Assembly: GCA_910584205.1 (NCBI GenBank) | Contig: CAJUAA010000038.1 | Span: 1-41,422 of the forward strand | Reading direction: 5' to 3' | DNA: 41,422 nt | DNA from: an uncultured Lachnospiraceae bacterium | GTDB lineage: Bacteria; Bacillota; Clostridia; Lachnospirales; Lachnospiraceae | Part shown: positions 8,306 to 15,435 of the stretch, one piece after another | Layout: each line of letters opens with the position of its first letter | Position numbering within the stretch: position 1 is the first letter of the stretch | Translations under genes and position numbers: made by a program | Notes under the pieces: generated by a model | Databases searched by the model: none | What the model was told of the DNA's origin: nothing | The model's input: only the letters and a program-made list of their open reading frames with translations

Positions 8306-9499
8306 ATGTATTATGTAACGATCGCAGCAACAAAATATGCAGACTGTCCGGAATACCGGGGAGCGGAGCTGAAAGTGCCTGCTGTCAGAGCGCTGGTGCA
8401 GGATGCCATGGAGCGGGCCAGGGTACCGGTGGATGGGGAGTACCGGATGATCACCTTCCGGGGCTGGCCGGATTTCCTGCGGGAACGGCTGGCCAGGACA
8501 GAAGCGGATGTGCAGGAGGTGAATTTTCTTGCCGGCAGGGTCAGGCAGATGGATCAGGAAGAAATTTCCCGGTATGAAGGGGTGCTGGCCTGTATCGAGA
8601 CCGAGCGCAGGGGTCATGAATGCTCCATCAAAGACCTGATCAATGCCACGGTCAACCTGGAATACTTTGACTTCCTGCCCGGTATCTTGAAAGATACGGA
8701 TCTGGGGGAGAACGCGCTGGACGGGGATTTTTTACGGATCCTGCAGGACCTGCCGGATGAGGTGATCACCCTGATGGATCCGGCAAAGGTAGGGGCATAT
8801 CTCAGACATTCGGAAAAGGGCGCGTTTACCAGAGAGGGATACTGCTTCCGCTCAAAAGAAGGCTGGCAGGAGATCTATGACGGTCAGGAGGTGCCGCTGC
8901 TGGAACCGGAAACAAAAACATTTTTGTCTGTACGTGTCGAGGAACGGGATCATCCGGAAAAGGGCGATGGGTGGTTTTTACTGCCCTGCAGAAGCACGGA
9001 TATGGCCTCTTTATGGAGTTTTCTTTCTACACCATGTCTGAGCGGATACAGGATCCTGGAGGTCAGCAGCATGATCCCGGCCTTTGAAGAACACATCGGT
9101 CCGGATGAGGACATGGAGGCGCTGAATGAGCTGGCAGGAAGAGTGGCGGAGATGACACAGGAGGAGCTTGTAAAATACAAGGCTGTCCTGGAGTTTGACG
9201 GCTGGAAAAGTGTGGAGAGGTCCCTCTGGATTGCAGAACGGCTGGATGATTATGTGTTCGATCCCGGCCAGATCAGTTACGCAGGTTATGGGCGGGAATG
9301 CCTGGAGAACCTGGGCGTGGACTGTTCGGATCCGGCTTTTGAGAGATTCAGTTTTTATCAATTCGGCATGGAGCAGTATGAAGCGGCAGGCATGAAGCTG
9401 ACGGCTTACGGTTCGGTATCTTTGGACCGGGAACCGGAGCTGTCAGAGACTCAGGAGGATGACCTGCAGATGGGAGGATGTGCTTACCAGACCATGTGA
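8306..9499 (+). CDS. ArdA-like protein, two divergent modules
   Basis: A 397-residue protein whose ATG touches the previous stop. Module 1 (about 1-200) has LAGRVRQMDQEEISRYEGVL and LEYFDFLPG; module 2 (about 210-380) has LAGRVAEMTQEELVKYKAVL and LDDYVFDPGQ. The GWGEGF domain is absent. Both modules are acidic, as expected for an ArdA-type DNA mimic. The end contains QMGG but then reads CAYQTM: compared with the end of the 6653 gene the DNA lacks one G after ATGGGAGG, so a Gly-Met tail seems to have been shifted out of frame and extended. Confidence 0.7.
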   Translation: MYYVTIAATKYADCPEYRGAELKVPAVRALVQDAMERARVPVDGEYRMITFRGWPDFLRERLARTEADVQEVNFLAGRVRQMDQEEISRYEGVLACIETERRGHECSIKDLINATVNLEYFDFLPGILKDTDLGENALDGDFLRILQDLPDEVITLMDPAKVGAYLRHSEKGAFTREGYCFRSKEGWQEIYDGQEVPLLEPETKTFLSVRVEERDHPEKGDGWFLLPCRSTDMASLWSFLSTPCLSGYRILEVSSMIPAFEEHIGPDEDMEALNELAGRVAEMTQEELVKYKAVLEFDGWKSVERSLWIAERLDDYVFDPGQISYAGYGRECLENLGVDCSDPAFERFSFYQFGMEQYEAAGMKLTAYGSVSLDREPELSETQEDDLQMGGCAYQTM

Positions 9500-9607
9500 C
9501 AGACCGGATCCAGGTGTTCGTTGATGAGGCAAAAGTGTAGTTGTTGGATGGATAAAAAAGAGGAGATCTATGTGTATCAGTAAATCAGAAGAAGGAGGTG
9601 TCAGAAG

Positions 9608-10558
9608 ATCAACAGTTTTATTTCATGGGTCGGCGGAAAAAAGGCGCTGCGGAAGGTGATCTACGACATGTTCCCCGTCCGTTATGACCGTTATATCGAG
9701 GTGTTCGGGGGAGGCGGCTGGGTGCTGTTTGGCAGGCCCCCGGACGGGAAGGTGATGGAGGTCTACAACGATTTCAACTCCAACCTGGCCAACCTGTATG
9801 CCTGTGTGAAGGGCCAGACCTGGGAGTTTCTGCGGGATCTGGGATTCCTGCCGTTAAACAGCCGGGATGAATTTGGCGTGATCCGGCAGTTCCTGGACAA
9901 AGGGGAGTTCGACGCCCCGTTTATGGCCAGGGAGCTGGAGCTGGCAGAGCATAACCTGCCCGCACCGGAGTTCGAAGACATCCGGTCCCTGATGCTGGAG
10001 AACACCTCCCCCGGAGACGTGCGGCGGGCCGTGGCCTTTTATAAGCTGATCCGCTACAGCTACGGGAGCGGCTGCACGTCCTACGGCTGCCAGCCCTTTG
10101 ATGTGCGGAAGACCTTTTCCCTGATCTGGGAGGCGTCCAGGAGGCTGGCGAACACGGTCATAGAGAACAAGGACTTTGAGGCGCTCATCCGCCAGTACGA
10201 TCGGGAGAGCGCCTTCATCTACTGCGACCCGCCCTATTACATGACGGAGGACCACTACGCAGTGGAATTCCCAAAGCAGGATCATGTGCGCCTCCGGGAT
10301 ACGTTAAATGCCTGTCAGGGGAAATGGATGGTCAGCTACAACGACTGCGGGTATATCCGGGAGCTGTATGAAGGGCGGCAGATCACGGCGGTGACCCGGA
10401 TGAACAACCTGGCACAGCGGTATGACAACGGCTGCGAGTACCCGGAGCTGATCATCACCAACTATGACCCGGAGGAGCGGAAGCTGGCCGGGCCGCAGCA
10501 GATGAGCCTGTTCGGGGACTGGATGCCGGGAGGTGAGGAGGAAGATGGAGGGACTTGA
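9608..10558 (+). CDS. dam: Dam-type N6-adenine DNA methyltransferase (ATC start)
   Basis: A D12-class adenine-specific DNA methyltransferase. Motif I (FGGGGW) begins at about residue 33 and the catalytic DPPY is at 207-210. The conserved N-terminus SFISWVGGKKALRK lies upstream of the only GTG (9656) and must be translated. The frame between TAA 9581 and 9656 has no ATG, GTG or TTG. The codon in the expected place, nine bases after AAGGAGG (9592-9598), is ATC (9608), followed by AAC AGT TTT, so family members starting MNSF suggest ATG became ATC. The length (316 aa) is normal. QMSLF near residues 298-302 fits a sliding-clamp binding motif. Likely role: protecting the element or interfering with GATC-type restriction; the actual target site is not known. 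Confidence 0.85.
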   Translation: MNSFISWVGGKKALRKVIYDMFPVRYDRYIEVFGGGGWVLFGRPPDGKVMEVYNDFNSNLANLYACVKGQTWEFLRDLGFLPLNSRDEFGVIRQFLDKGEFDAPFMARELELAEHNLPAPEFEDIRSLMLENTSPGDVRRAVAFYKLIRYSYGSGCTSYGCQPFDVRKTFSLIWEASRRLANTVIENKDFEALIRQYDRESAFIYCDPPYYMTEDHYAVEFPKQDHVRLRDTLNACQGKWMVSYNDCGYIRELYEGRQITAVTRMNNLAQRYDNGCEYPELIITNYDPEERKLAGPQQMSLFGDWMPGGEEEDGGT

Positions 10559-10928
10559 ACAGCTGAGATGGGCGGAGGCCCTGATCAGGGAGAAGACAGA
10601 AGGGAGACAGAAGCTCCATACGGGCTGGGACAGGATGCCGGTGGTGCGGATCGAAGACGGATGCATGGTGGGGCTTTACTTTGCCCTCTTAAAGAACCAG
10701 AAAACAGGGCTTTATGACTGCCGTGTGAAGGGCTATATCCGCACCTGCGGGGGCTACAACCCCAGCGCACGGATGAAGGAGCTGACGGAGGAATGCGCCC
10801 GGATCGCGGCCCTTGTGGCGCAGCTGGAGGCGGCGGACATCCATGGGGACGGGGAGGCCGTGGCGGCGTTCTGTGAGGAACTAAAAGACAGGGGAGAAGG
10901 TCCTGGCGGGGAGGAAGGAGGTGGCTGA
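10545..10928 (+). CDS. Hypothetical basic/acidic ICE protein
   Basis: A 127-residue soluble protein. The ATG at 10545 after GAGGAGGA overlaps the methylase end by 14 bases; a GTG at 10533 is possible but too close to the ribosome site. The middle contains LYFALLKNQKTGLYDCRVKGYIRTCGGYNPSA, a beta-rich segment (about 45-76), then a helical C-terminus ending in Gly. Family not recognised. Its tight coupling to dam suggests shared expression. Confidence 0.7.
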   Translation: MEGLEQLRWAEALIREKTEGRQKLHTGWDRMPVVRIEDGCMVGLYFALLKNQKTGLYDCRVKGYIRTCGGYNPSARMKELTEECARIAALVAQLEAADIHGDGEAVAAFCEELKDRGEGPGGEEGGG

Positions 10929-10929
10929 T

Positions 10930-11358
10930 GTGAGATGGATCGAAGTGAGAGGGACAGTTGCCCAGGACGGGAGCGTCATCCTGCCGCCTGGGGTACTGGA
11001 GACCATGGGGGCGGGGCCGGGGGATGAGATTTGCATCACTTATGGGAGCCTGCAGCCTGTCCGGGCGGAGAACAGCTATGGGAGATTTTTTCTCTCTGCG
11101 GAGGGTTTCCGGAAGACGGAATGCATGGAGCTTTCAGGGGAGGCGGAACTGAAAATTCCACATGCCCTGCTCCGGGAAGCGGGGATCCCCCTGGATGCAG
11201 AGCTTGTGGTCCGGACCGTGGAAGGTGCGGTCCTGATGGGGGCGGAGGAACCGCTGGCAGTGGTCCGGGAGCCCTTTTACGGGATGCTGCGGCTGCTGGA
11301 TATGACAGAGAAGGAAGCTATGGAGATCCTGGAGAAAGGAGGATTTTTGGATGGGTAA
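10930..11358 (+). CDS. AbrB/SpoVT-like protein, two half-domains
   Basis: A 142-residue protein. GTG 10930 lies eight bases after AAGGAGG (10915-10921); an upstream GTG at 10921 overlaps the ribosome site. Residues 5-35 (EVRGTVAQDGSVILPPGVLETMG) and a second weaker copy around 65-95 (ELKIPHALLREAGIPLDAEL) look like swapped-hairpin AbrB folds. Such proteins are DNA-binding transition-state regulators or antitoxins. The stop overlaps the start of another AbrB-like gene, so the two could form a heteromer. Confidence 0.65.
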   Translation: MRWIEVRGTVAQDGSVILPPGVLETMGAGPGDEICITYGSLQPVRAENSYGRFFLSAEGFRKTECMELSGEAELKIPHALLREAGIPLDAELVVRTVEGAVLMGAEEPLAVVREPFYGMLRLLDMTEKEAMEILEKGGFLDG

Positions 11359-11629
11359 ACCGGTATACAAGCTGCTGGACCAGAAAGGACGGGTGCTGAT
11401 CCCGAAGGAGATGCGGGCCGCAGCCGGGATGGAGTACGGGGACATCGTGGGTCTGGGGATAGCGGACGGAAAAGTGTCGGTGCGGAAGGTCAGCATCATC
11501 GAGGTGGGGGATCAGTCCCCGGAGGCGGTGGAAGCCTATGTACGGGCGGCCATCCGGACCATGCCAGACGATACCCGCCTGAGCCTGATCTCCGACCTGT
11601 CCGGGCTGATGCGCCAGAAGGAGGGATGA
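11351..11629 (+). CDS. AbrB/MazE/SpoVT family DNA-binding protein
   Basis: A 92-residue protein with ATG 11351 seven bases after AAAGGAGG. The first 45 residues carry the typical pattern KLLDQKGRVLIPKEMRAAAG followed by YGDIVGLGI, diagnostic of the AbrB-type swapped-hairpin DNA-binding domain. The C-terminal half is helical (EAVEAYVRAAIRTMPDD). It overlaps the previous gene by eight bases. It is a good candidate for a transcription regulator of the cargo operon. No toxin gene is seen next to it, which makes an antitoxin role less likely. Confidence 0.8.
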   Translation: MGKPVYKLLDQKGRVLIPKEMRAAAGMEYGDIVGLGIADGKVSVRKVSIIEVGDQSPEAVEAYVRAAIRTMPDDTRLSLISDLSGLMRQKEG

Positions 11630-11633
11630 AGGG

Positions 11634-12227
11634 ATGGAAAGACCGACAGAAGAAAAGGATGGAAAGCGGGCCTATGCAGCAGAGGATTGTGAGGAAACAG
11701 GATACGGCATGTATCTGACAGGAAAAGTGATCGTGGCCTGCCCGGATATATTTCCTGCTAATTGTGGGAACCAGCTTTATTTCTGCACAGGAGGAAGCGG
11801 GGCGGAACCGGATTCCGTGGAGCATACCGTGTCAGGAGTCAGCCTGGATAACGGGGAGGTAACCTGCTTCCGGCGCTCCCAGATTCTGGGAACCTTAAAG
11901 CCGCAGCTTCTTCCGGAACAGGCAAAGCTGCAGCTGTCTCAGATCCGCCCCATTGGGGCGCTCCCATTAGAAGGGCATGAACCGCTCTATTCCGGATACA
12001 GTTTTCTGGAAGATGGGCGCTATGCAGCCGGGGTCTGGCTGTGCAGCGAGAAGGAAGCCATGGACTATGTTGAAATGCAGAAACCCTACCAGCATAAAGT
12101 GATGCTGTGTGACCGGGATGATTTCTGCGTGATGGAAGTGGTGGCTGGAAAGCTGGTGTTCCCGGATGAAGAGACCCTCCGGAAGCTGCAGGGACAGGCA
12201 GATGGCGGGAGCATGGAACTCACATAG
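11634..12227 (+). CDS. Unknown ICE cargo protein
   Basis: A 197-residue soluble protein, ATG 11634, five bases after the previous stop. The first 20 residues are charged. From about 110 the sequence SQIRPIGALPLEGHEPLYSGYSFLEDGRYAAGVWL followed by helices and KVMLCDRDDFCVMEV looks like a compact alpha/beta domain; I do not recognise the family. It sits between the AbrB-like genes and the YodL gene. The end, GGSMELT, resembles the Gly-Met tail. Confidence 0.65.
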   Translation: MERPTEEKDGKRAYAAEDCEETGYGMYLTGKVIVACPDIFPANCGNQLYFCTGGSGAEPDSVEHTVSGVSLDNGEVTCFRRSQILGTLKPQLLPEQAKLQLSQIRPIGALPLEGHEPLYSGYSFLEDGRYAAGVWLCSEKEAMDYVEMQKPYQHKVMLCDRDDFCVMEVVAGKLVFPDEETLRKLQGQADGGSMELT

Positions 12228-12249
12228 AATAGGAAAGGAGGGATGTTCC

Positions 12250-12807
12250 GTGCGGGGGATACGCATGGAAAACGGCAGGATCCTGTACTTCGGGAACCTG
12301 GCCGGGTATGTCACCGGGAACAAGGCTGTGGTGGACCCGCTTTTTTCCGGTGACGGGCTGAACCGTTTTCTGGAGAAGCAGAAAGGGATCCGGGAGGTGG
12401 AATGGCGGGACGGCGTTTATGACCGCCTGATGAACGGGCAGGATGACCTGTCGGACGGCCCGGTGTTAAAGAACATCCGGATCTGGCAGCTGAAGCCGTC
12501 TGTGGATGTGCATATGAAGTTCATCGGCTATGACCGGATGCGGGAGCGGTTCGGGGAGCCTTCCCCGGAGGATTACCAGCTGGTGTTTGACGGGGAAGCC
12601 GAGACCAACAACCTGGAGGAGATCTACGACAAGTTCAGCACGGGCCTGCATCCTCCGGGATATACGGGCCATTCCCTGTCCATGTCGGATGTGATCGAGC
12701 TGCATGACGGGGAAGGCAGCGAATTCCACTATGTGGATGAACGGGGCTTTAAGACCATCGCCTTTGGCGGGCCGGAGCCGGTGCAGAGTCCTGTCATGCA
12801 GCTGTAG
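12250..12807 (+). CDS. YodL-domain protein
   Basis: A 185-residue protein. GTG 12250 is eight bases after AAAGGAGG (12234-12241); an ATG at 12265 is the alternative. From about residue 76 it has the layout of the YodL domain: IRIWQLKPSVDVHMKFIGYDRM, ...DYQLVFDGEAETNNLEEIYDKF..., then GHSLSMSDVIELHD and FHYVDERGFKTI. YodL domains are common in large mobile-element proteins of Firmicutes but have no proven activity. The N-terminal 70 residues are a separate region. The end, SPVMQL, is close to the MSL-type tail. Confidence 0.75.
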   Translation: MRGIRMENGRILYFGNLAGYVTGNKAVVDPLFSGDGLNRFLEKQKGIREVEWRDGVYDRLMNGQDDLSDGPVLKNIRIWQLKPSVDVHMKFIGYDRMRERFGEPSPEDYQLVFDGEAETNNLEEIYDKFSTGLHPPGYTGHSLSMSDVIELHDGEGSEFHYVDERGFKTIAFGGPEPVQSPVMQL

Positions 12808-12882
12808 CGGCGGCAATGGCGGCAGGTCTGGGATCAGAAAATAAAGCCTGTATGACAGAAAGAAAAGAGGAGGAACCATACC

Positions 12883-13113
12883 ATGAAAAACAGGATCAGG
12901 AACTTAAAAGAAAGAGTATCCGGCAGGATCTTTGCGGGATATATGGCTCTTAAGGAGCAGAAAGGGGAGGGGTTCGTGGACACGGCCATCAAGATCCTGA
13001 TGGCCGTGGTCATCGGAGCGCTGGTGCTGGCAGGGCTGTATGCCCTGTTTGACGAGACCGTGCTGCCGACCCTGACCCGCCGTGTGCAGGAGATGTTCAG
13101 CTACTCAGGCTGA
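12883..13113 (+). CDS. DUF6133 family pilin-like protein, copy 1
   Basis: A 76-residue protein, ATG 12883 after AGAGGAGG. After a basic leader it has G28-EGFVD and a hydrophobic helix (about residues 34-53, AIKILMAVVIGALVLAGLYA). This resembles a type IV/Flp prepilin: cleavage after Gly28 would leave an acidic residue at +5 (Asp33 in place of the usual Glu). The C-terminal 47 residues are nearly identical to the DUF6133 protein at 15205. The DUF6133 name is recalled; the pilin role is inferred from the motif and from the prepilin peptidase at 15425. It is separated from the Tad locus by five cargo genes. Confidence 0.75.
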   Translation: MKNRIRNLKERVSGRIFAGYMALKEQKGEGFVDTAIKILMAVVIGALVLAGLYALFDETVLPTLTRRVQEMFSYSG

Positions 13114-13132
13114 CACAGGAAAGGAGGACCAG

Positions 13133-13528
13133 ATGGCAAAAACGCAGAAAACAGCAACATCGCAGCAAACGGCAGCCGTGCAGGAAAGGGGATATGCCCC
13201 TCTCCAGTATGACGTGAAGATCCATTCCCTCTATCCGGAGGGGAGCTGCCGGGCTTCGGCCTCGGTGAACTTAAACGGGAGCTTCGCCATCCGGGGACTG
13301 AAGGTCATGGAAGGGGCAAACGGCCTGTTCGTCTCCATGCCCAGTTACCGGACCGGGAACGGGGAGTATAAGGATATCTGTTTCCCCTGCACCAAAGAGG
13401 CCAGGAGCCAGCTGAATGAGGCGGTATTACATGCCTACCACCAGTCCCTGTCCCAGAGCCAGAATCAGGGAAACCAGAACCAAACGGTATCCGATCAGGG
13501 ACAGGCAGCGCCTCAGATGAGCATGTGA
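13133..13528 (+). CDS. SpoVG-like protein with Gly/Met-type tail
   Basis: A 131-residue protein; ATG 13133 follows AAAGGAGG. Residues 28-105 match the SpoVG fold: a first strand (KIHSLYPEGSCRASASV), then FAIRGLKVMEGANGLFVSMPS and KDICFPCTKEARSQLNEAVLHAYHQ. SpoVG proteins are small RNA/DNA-binding regulators of sporulation, septation and virulence. An N-terminal Gln/Thr extension and a Gln-rich linker (about 108-126) flank it, and it ends PQMSM. It was probably added by the element, as host SpoVG is about 95 residues. There is a second SpoVG-like gene at 14571. Confidence 0.85.
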   Translation: MAKTQKTATSQQTAAVQERGYAPLQYDVKIHSLYPEGSCRASASVNLNGSFAIRGLKVMEGANGLFVSMPSYRTGNGEYKDICFPCTKEARSQLNEAVLHAYHQSLSQSQNQGNQNQTVSDQGQAAPQMSM

Positions 13529-13544
13529 AAGAAGGAGGAAGGCC

Positions 13545-13976
13545 GTGGCGAACTTTTTTGAAAAAGAAATGAAAAAGCTGTTCCGGCAGGGGCTGGATCT
13601 TCCGGAGACTGTCTTCGCCGGTCGTGTCTGCTACGGAAAACTGAACGAGGATGTCCGGGTGCGGATGGAGTTTGCAACGGAAGGGGTGTCGGACCAGTAT
13701 TCCGCCCTGAAGGTGACCCTGCTGAACCGGAGGGAAGGCCCTGTGGACAGTCTTCTGCTGAGATTCGCAGATGTACTGGGGAAGAAGCCGACCGCAAATC
13801 CCAACTTCCGGGAAGGGATCGTCCCCCATATCTGGAAGAATGGAAATGACTTTTCCTGGTATGTCTACCAGCCCACGGCGGCGGACTATAAGACCCTTGC
13901 GGATGCGGTGGGCAGCTATACATCCATGTTCCAGGGGGAAGATCTGTCCCAGGGCATGGGCAGCATGACAATTTAG
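13545..13976 (+). CDS. Conserved ICE protein
   Basis: A 143-residue soluble protein, GTG 13545 after AAGGAGG. It matches a recalled Firmicutes ICE pattern: NFFEKEMKKLF at the start, GPVDSLLLRFADVLGKK near 65-81 and PHIWKNGNDFSWYVYQPTAADY near 95-116. In related elements this region can be fused to a DUF4406 domain, which here is a separate gene at 31028. Biochemical role unknown. It ends GMGSMTI, a Gly-Met tail variant. Confidence 0.75.
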   Translation: MANFFEKEMKKLFRQGLDLPETVFAGRVCYGKLNEDVRVRMEFATEGVSDQYSALKVTLLNRREGPVDSLLLRFADVLGKKPTANPNFREGIVPHIWKNGNDFSWYVYQPTAADYKTLADAVGSYTSMFQGEDLSQGMGSMTI

Positions 13977-14073
13977 TGGATATGCTTCGTTTTATGGAAA
14001 ATCCTTGTTGGTATTGGTCATAGCTATTCCGCCCGGTTTTCCATATACTTGGCTTGCAGGAAGGAGGACGGTA

Positions 14074-14469
14074 ATGGAAAAACGGAAGAATTTATGTGCC
14101 ATGATCCCGGAGGAGCTGCACGGGAGGGTGAAGCAGGAGCAGGAGGCCCTTGCGCTGAACCTGGCGCAGTATGTGGAGATGGTGCTGGAGGAACATTTTA
14201 AGAAAGGCGGGAAAGAGATGGCAAACGGGACAAGGACCCTGGCGTTCCAGGTATCGGAGGAGCTGTTCGCACGGGTGAAGGGATACCTGGCAAAGCATCC
14301 GGGACTGAGCCAGAGGGAGTTTGTGATCGGTCTGATCACGAGGGAACTGGAACGGTACGAGGCAGAAGCGTCCGGAGAAAATAGGACGGAGGCCGAAGGA
14401 GCTGAAGGGAATACCGCTGAGGCGGGAGAAGCCAGGGAAGCGCAGGAAGCAGATACAGAAACATCATAG
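14074..14469 (+). CDS. Tandem ribbon-helix-helix-like protein
   Basis: A 131-residue protein; ATG 14074 after AAGGAGG. Two similar units are seen: residues 4-45 (LCAMIPEELHGRVKQEQEAL...YVEMVLEEHF) and 54-95 (LAFQVSEELFARVKGYLAKH...EFVIGLITRELE). Each is a short strand followed by two helices, as in ribbon-helix-helix proteins. The C-terminal 35 residues are Glu/Ala-rich. It could bind DNA as a self-paired dimer, for example in the relaxosome or in transcription control. Inferred, no motif is decisive. Confidence 0.6.
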   Translation: MEKRKNLCAMIPEELHGRVKQEQEALALNLAQYVEMVLEEHFKKGGKEMANGTRTLAFQVSEELFARVKGYLAKHPGLSQREFVIGLITRELERYEAEASGENRTEAEGAEGNTAEAGEAREAQEADTETS

Positions 14470-14481
14470 AGGAGAGGGAAG

Positions 14482-14507
14482 GCCGCCGCTTTATGTGGCG
14501 GCTTTCT
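14482..14507 (+). terminator. Possible terminator hairpin
   Basis: GCCGCC at 14482-14487 pairs with GGCGGC at 14497-14502, followed by TTTCT. It lies 12 bases after the previous stop. The short T run makes it moderate at best. Confidence 0.5.
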
Positions 14508-14523
14508 GCAGGAAAAAGCTCTG

Positions 14524-14540
14524 AATCCCCAACGGGGATT
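14524..14540. repeat. Perfect short inverted repeat
   Basis: AATCCCC (14524-14530) and GGGGATT (14534-14540) form a perfect 7-bp hairpin with a 3-base loop, 17 bases from the SpoVG-like ribosome site at 14558-14563. No T-run follows, so it is more likely an operator or mRNA structure than a terminator. Confidence 0.5.
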
Positions 14541-14570
14541 TAGATAAAAAAGAAGATGGAGGAGAAAAGA

Positions 14571-15041
14571 ATGCCGAGAAGAGAGGACCAGACACAGAGG
14601 ACAGCCGTACAGGCTCCCCAGCAGGAAGCAGCACAGCCGGAGGTCCTGCCGGTAACCGGGGTGACGATCCACACGGACAGCCGGAGGGGAGAATTCCTGG
14701 CCACCGCAGACGTGGAGCTGGCGGGCATCTGTACCATCCGCAACGTCAAGATCAAGGAGGACGACTACGATCTGACGGTGGTGATGCCCAGGACAAAGAT
14801 GGCGGACACCAGAGAATACAAGGATGCCTGCTTCTTTGAGAGCAGAGGACTGCGGGAACAGTTCAACCAGGCGGTGCGGGAGGCGTATACCCAGACTCTG
14901 GCCATGCAGGAGGAGCAGGCTTCGGGAGAGGAACAGACTTCCGGAGAGGTACAGGTTCCCAACGAGGAACAGGATCTGGACGATACCAATTTCCAGGAAG
15001 AGATGGAGCCGGAGGAGGGCATGGGCGGGATGTCCATGTAG
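14571..15041 (+). CDS. Second SpoVG-like protein with strong Gly-Met tail
   Basis: A 156-residue protein. GGAGGA (14558-14563) makes ATG 14571 the best start; ATG 14556 overlaps that site. Residues about 28-105 show the SpoVG order: VTGVTIHTDSRRGEFLATADVEL, ICTIRNVKIKEDDYDLTVVMPRTK and EYKDACFFESRGLREQFNQAVREAYTQ. It is only distantly similar to the copy at 13133. A long acidic linker (about 110-148) leads to GMGGMSM, one of the clearest Gly-Met tails. Predicted regulator that binds nucleic acid; the target is unknown. Confidence 0.8.
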   Translation: MPRREDQTQRTAVQAPQQEAAQPEVLPVTGVTIHTDSRRGEFLATADVELAGICTIRNVKIKEDDYDLTVVMPRTKMADTREYKDACFFESRGLREQFNQAVREAYTQTLAMQEEQASGEEQTSGEVQVPNEEQDLDDTNFQEEMEPEEGMGGMSM

Positions 15042-15140
15042 CAAGCGGAAGGCAGGAGATCAACAGAAAACAGAGAGGATCAGAAACCAAAGAGACCAAT
15101 GAAGTGCGGCAGTCTCCCGATGGAACGGGAGGTGCCGGAT

Positions 15141-15178
15141 GAGGCAGGCGTACAGATGCGCCTGCCTCCGTCTGTTTT
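15141..15178 (+). terminator. Strong hairpin, probable terminator
   Basis: A perfect 10-bp stem, GAGGCAGGCG (15141-15150) with CGCCTGCCTC (15159-15168), loop 8 bases, followed by CGTCTGTTTTATC. It lies between the SpoVG-like gene and the Tad locus. It could end transcription or partly attenuate it ahead of the pilin-like gene. Confidence 0.65.
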
Positions 15179-15204
15179 ATCAGCAGAAAAAGGAGGAGAC
15201 GATT

Positions 15205-15435
15205 TTGAGAAAAGTAATGATCCAGTTAGGAAACCGTGTAGCCCGCAGGGCATTCCAGATCCGTCAGGCACTGGCAGACAGGTCCGGAGAAGGGTTCGTG
15301 GATACCGCCATCAAGATCCTGATGGCAGTGGTCATCGGAGCGCTGGTGCTGGCAGGTTTGTATGCGCTGTTCGATGAGACGGTCCTGCCCACGCTGACCC
15401 GCCGTGTGCAGGAAATGTTTAACTATGCCGGTTAA
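15205..15435 (+). CDS. DUF6133 family pilin-like protein, copy 2
   Basis: A 76-residue protein. The start is TTG 15205, eight bases after AGGAGG (15191-15196); ATG 15217 is the alternative. The leader is basic, then comes G28-EGFVD and the same hydrophobic helix as copy 1. The C-terminal half differs from copy 1 by only a few residues (NYAG for SYSG at the end), while the leader differs throughout. Its end overlaps the prepilin peptidase gene by 11 bases, strong context for a processed pilin. It may be the major subunit of the Tad system. Confidence 0.75.
   Translation: MRKVMIQLGNRVARRAFQIRQALADRSGEGFVDTAIKILMAVVIGALVLAGLYALFDETVLPTLTRRVQEMFNYAG

Noticed and set aside
14524..14540. CRISPR repeat or attachment site
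   Set aside because: The 7-bp hairpin occurs once, with no spacers or direct repeat copies.
13992..15044. Long - strand frame of 350 codons
   Set aside because: It is antisense to the ribbon-helix-helix and SpoVG-like genes; the + strand genes have ribosome sites and known folds.
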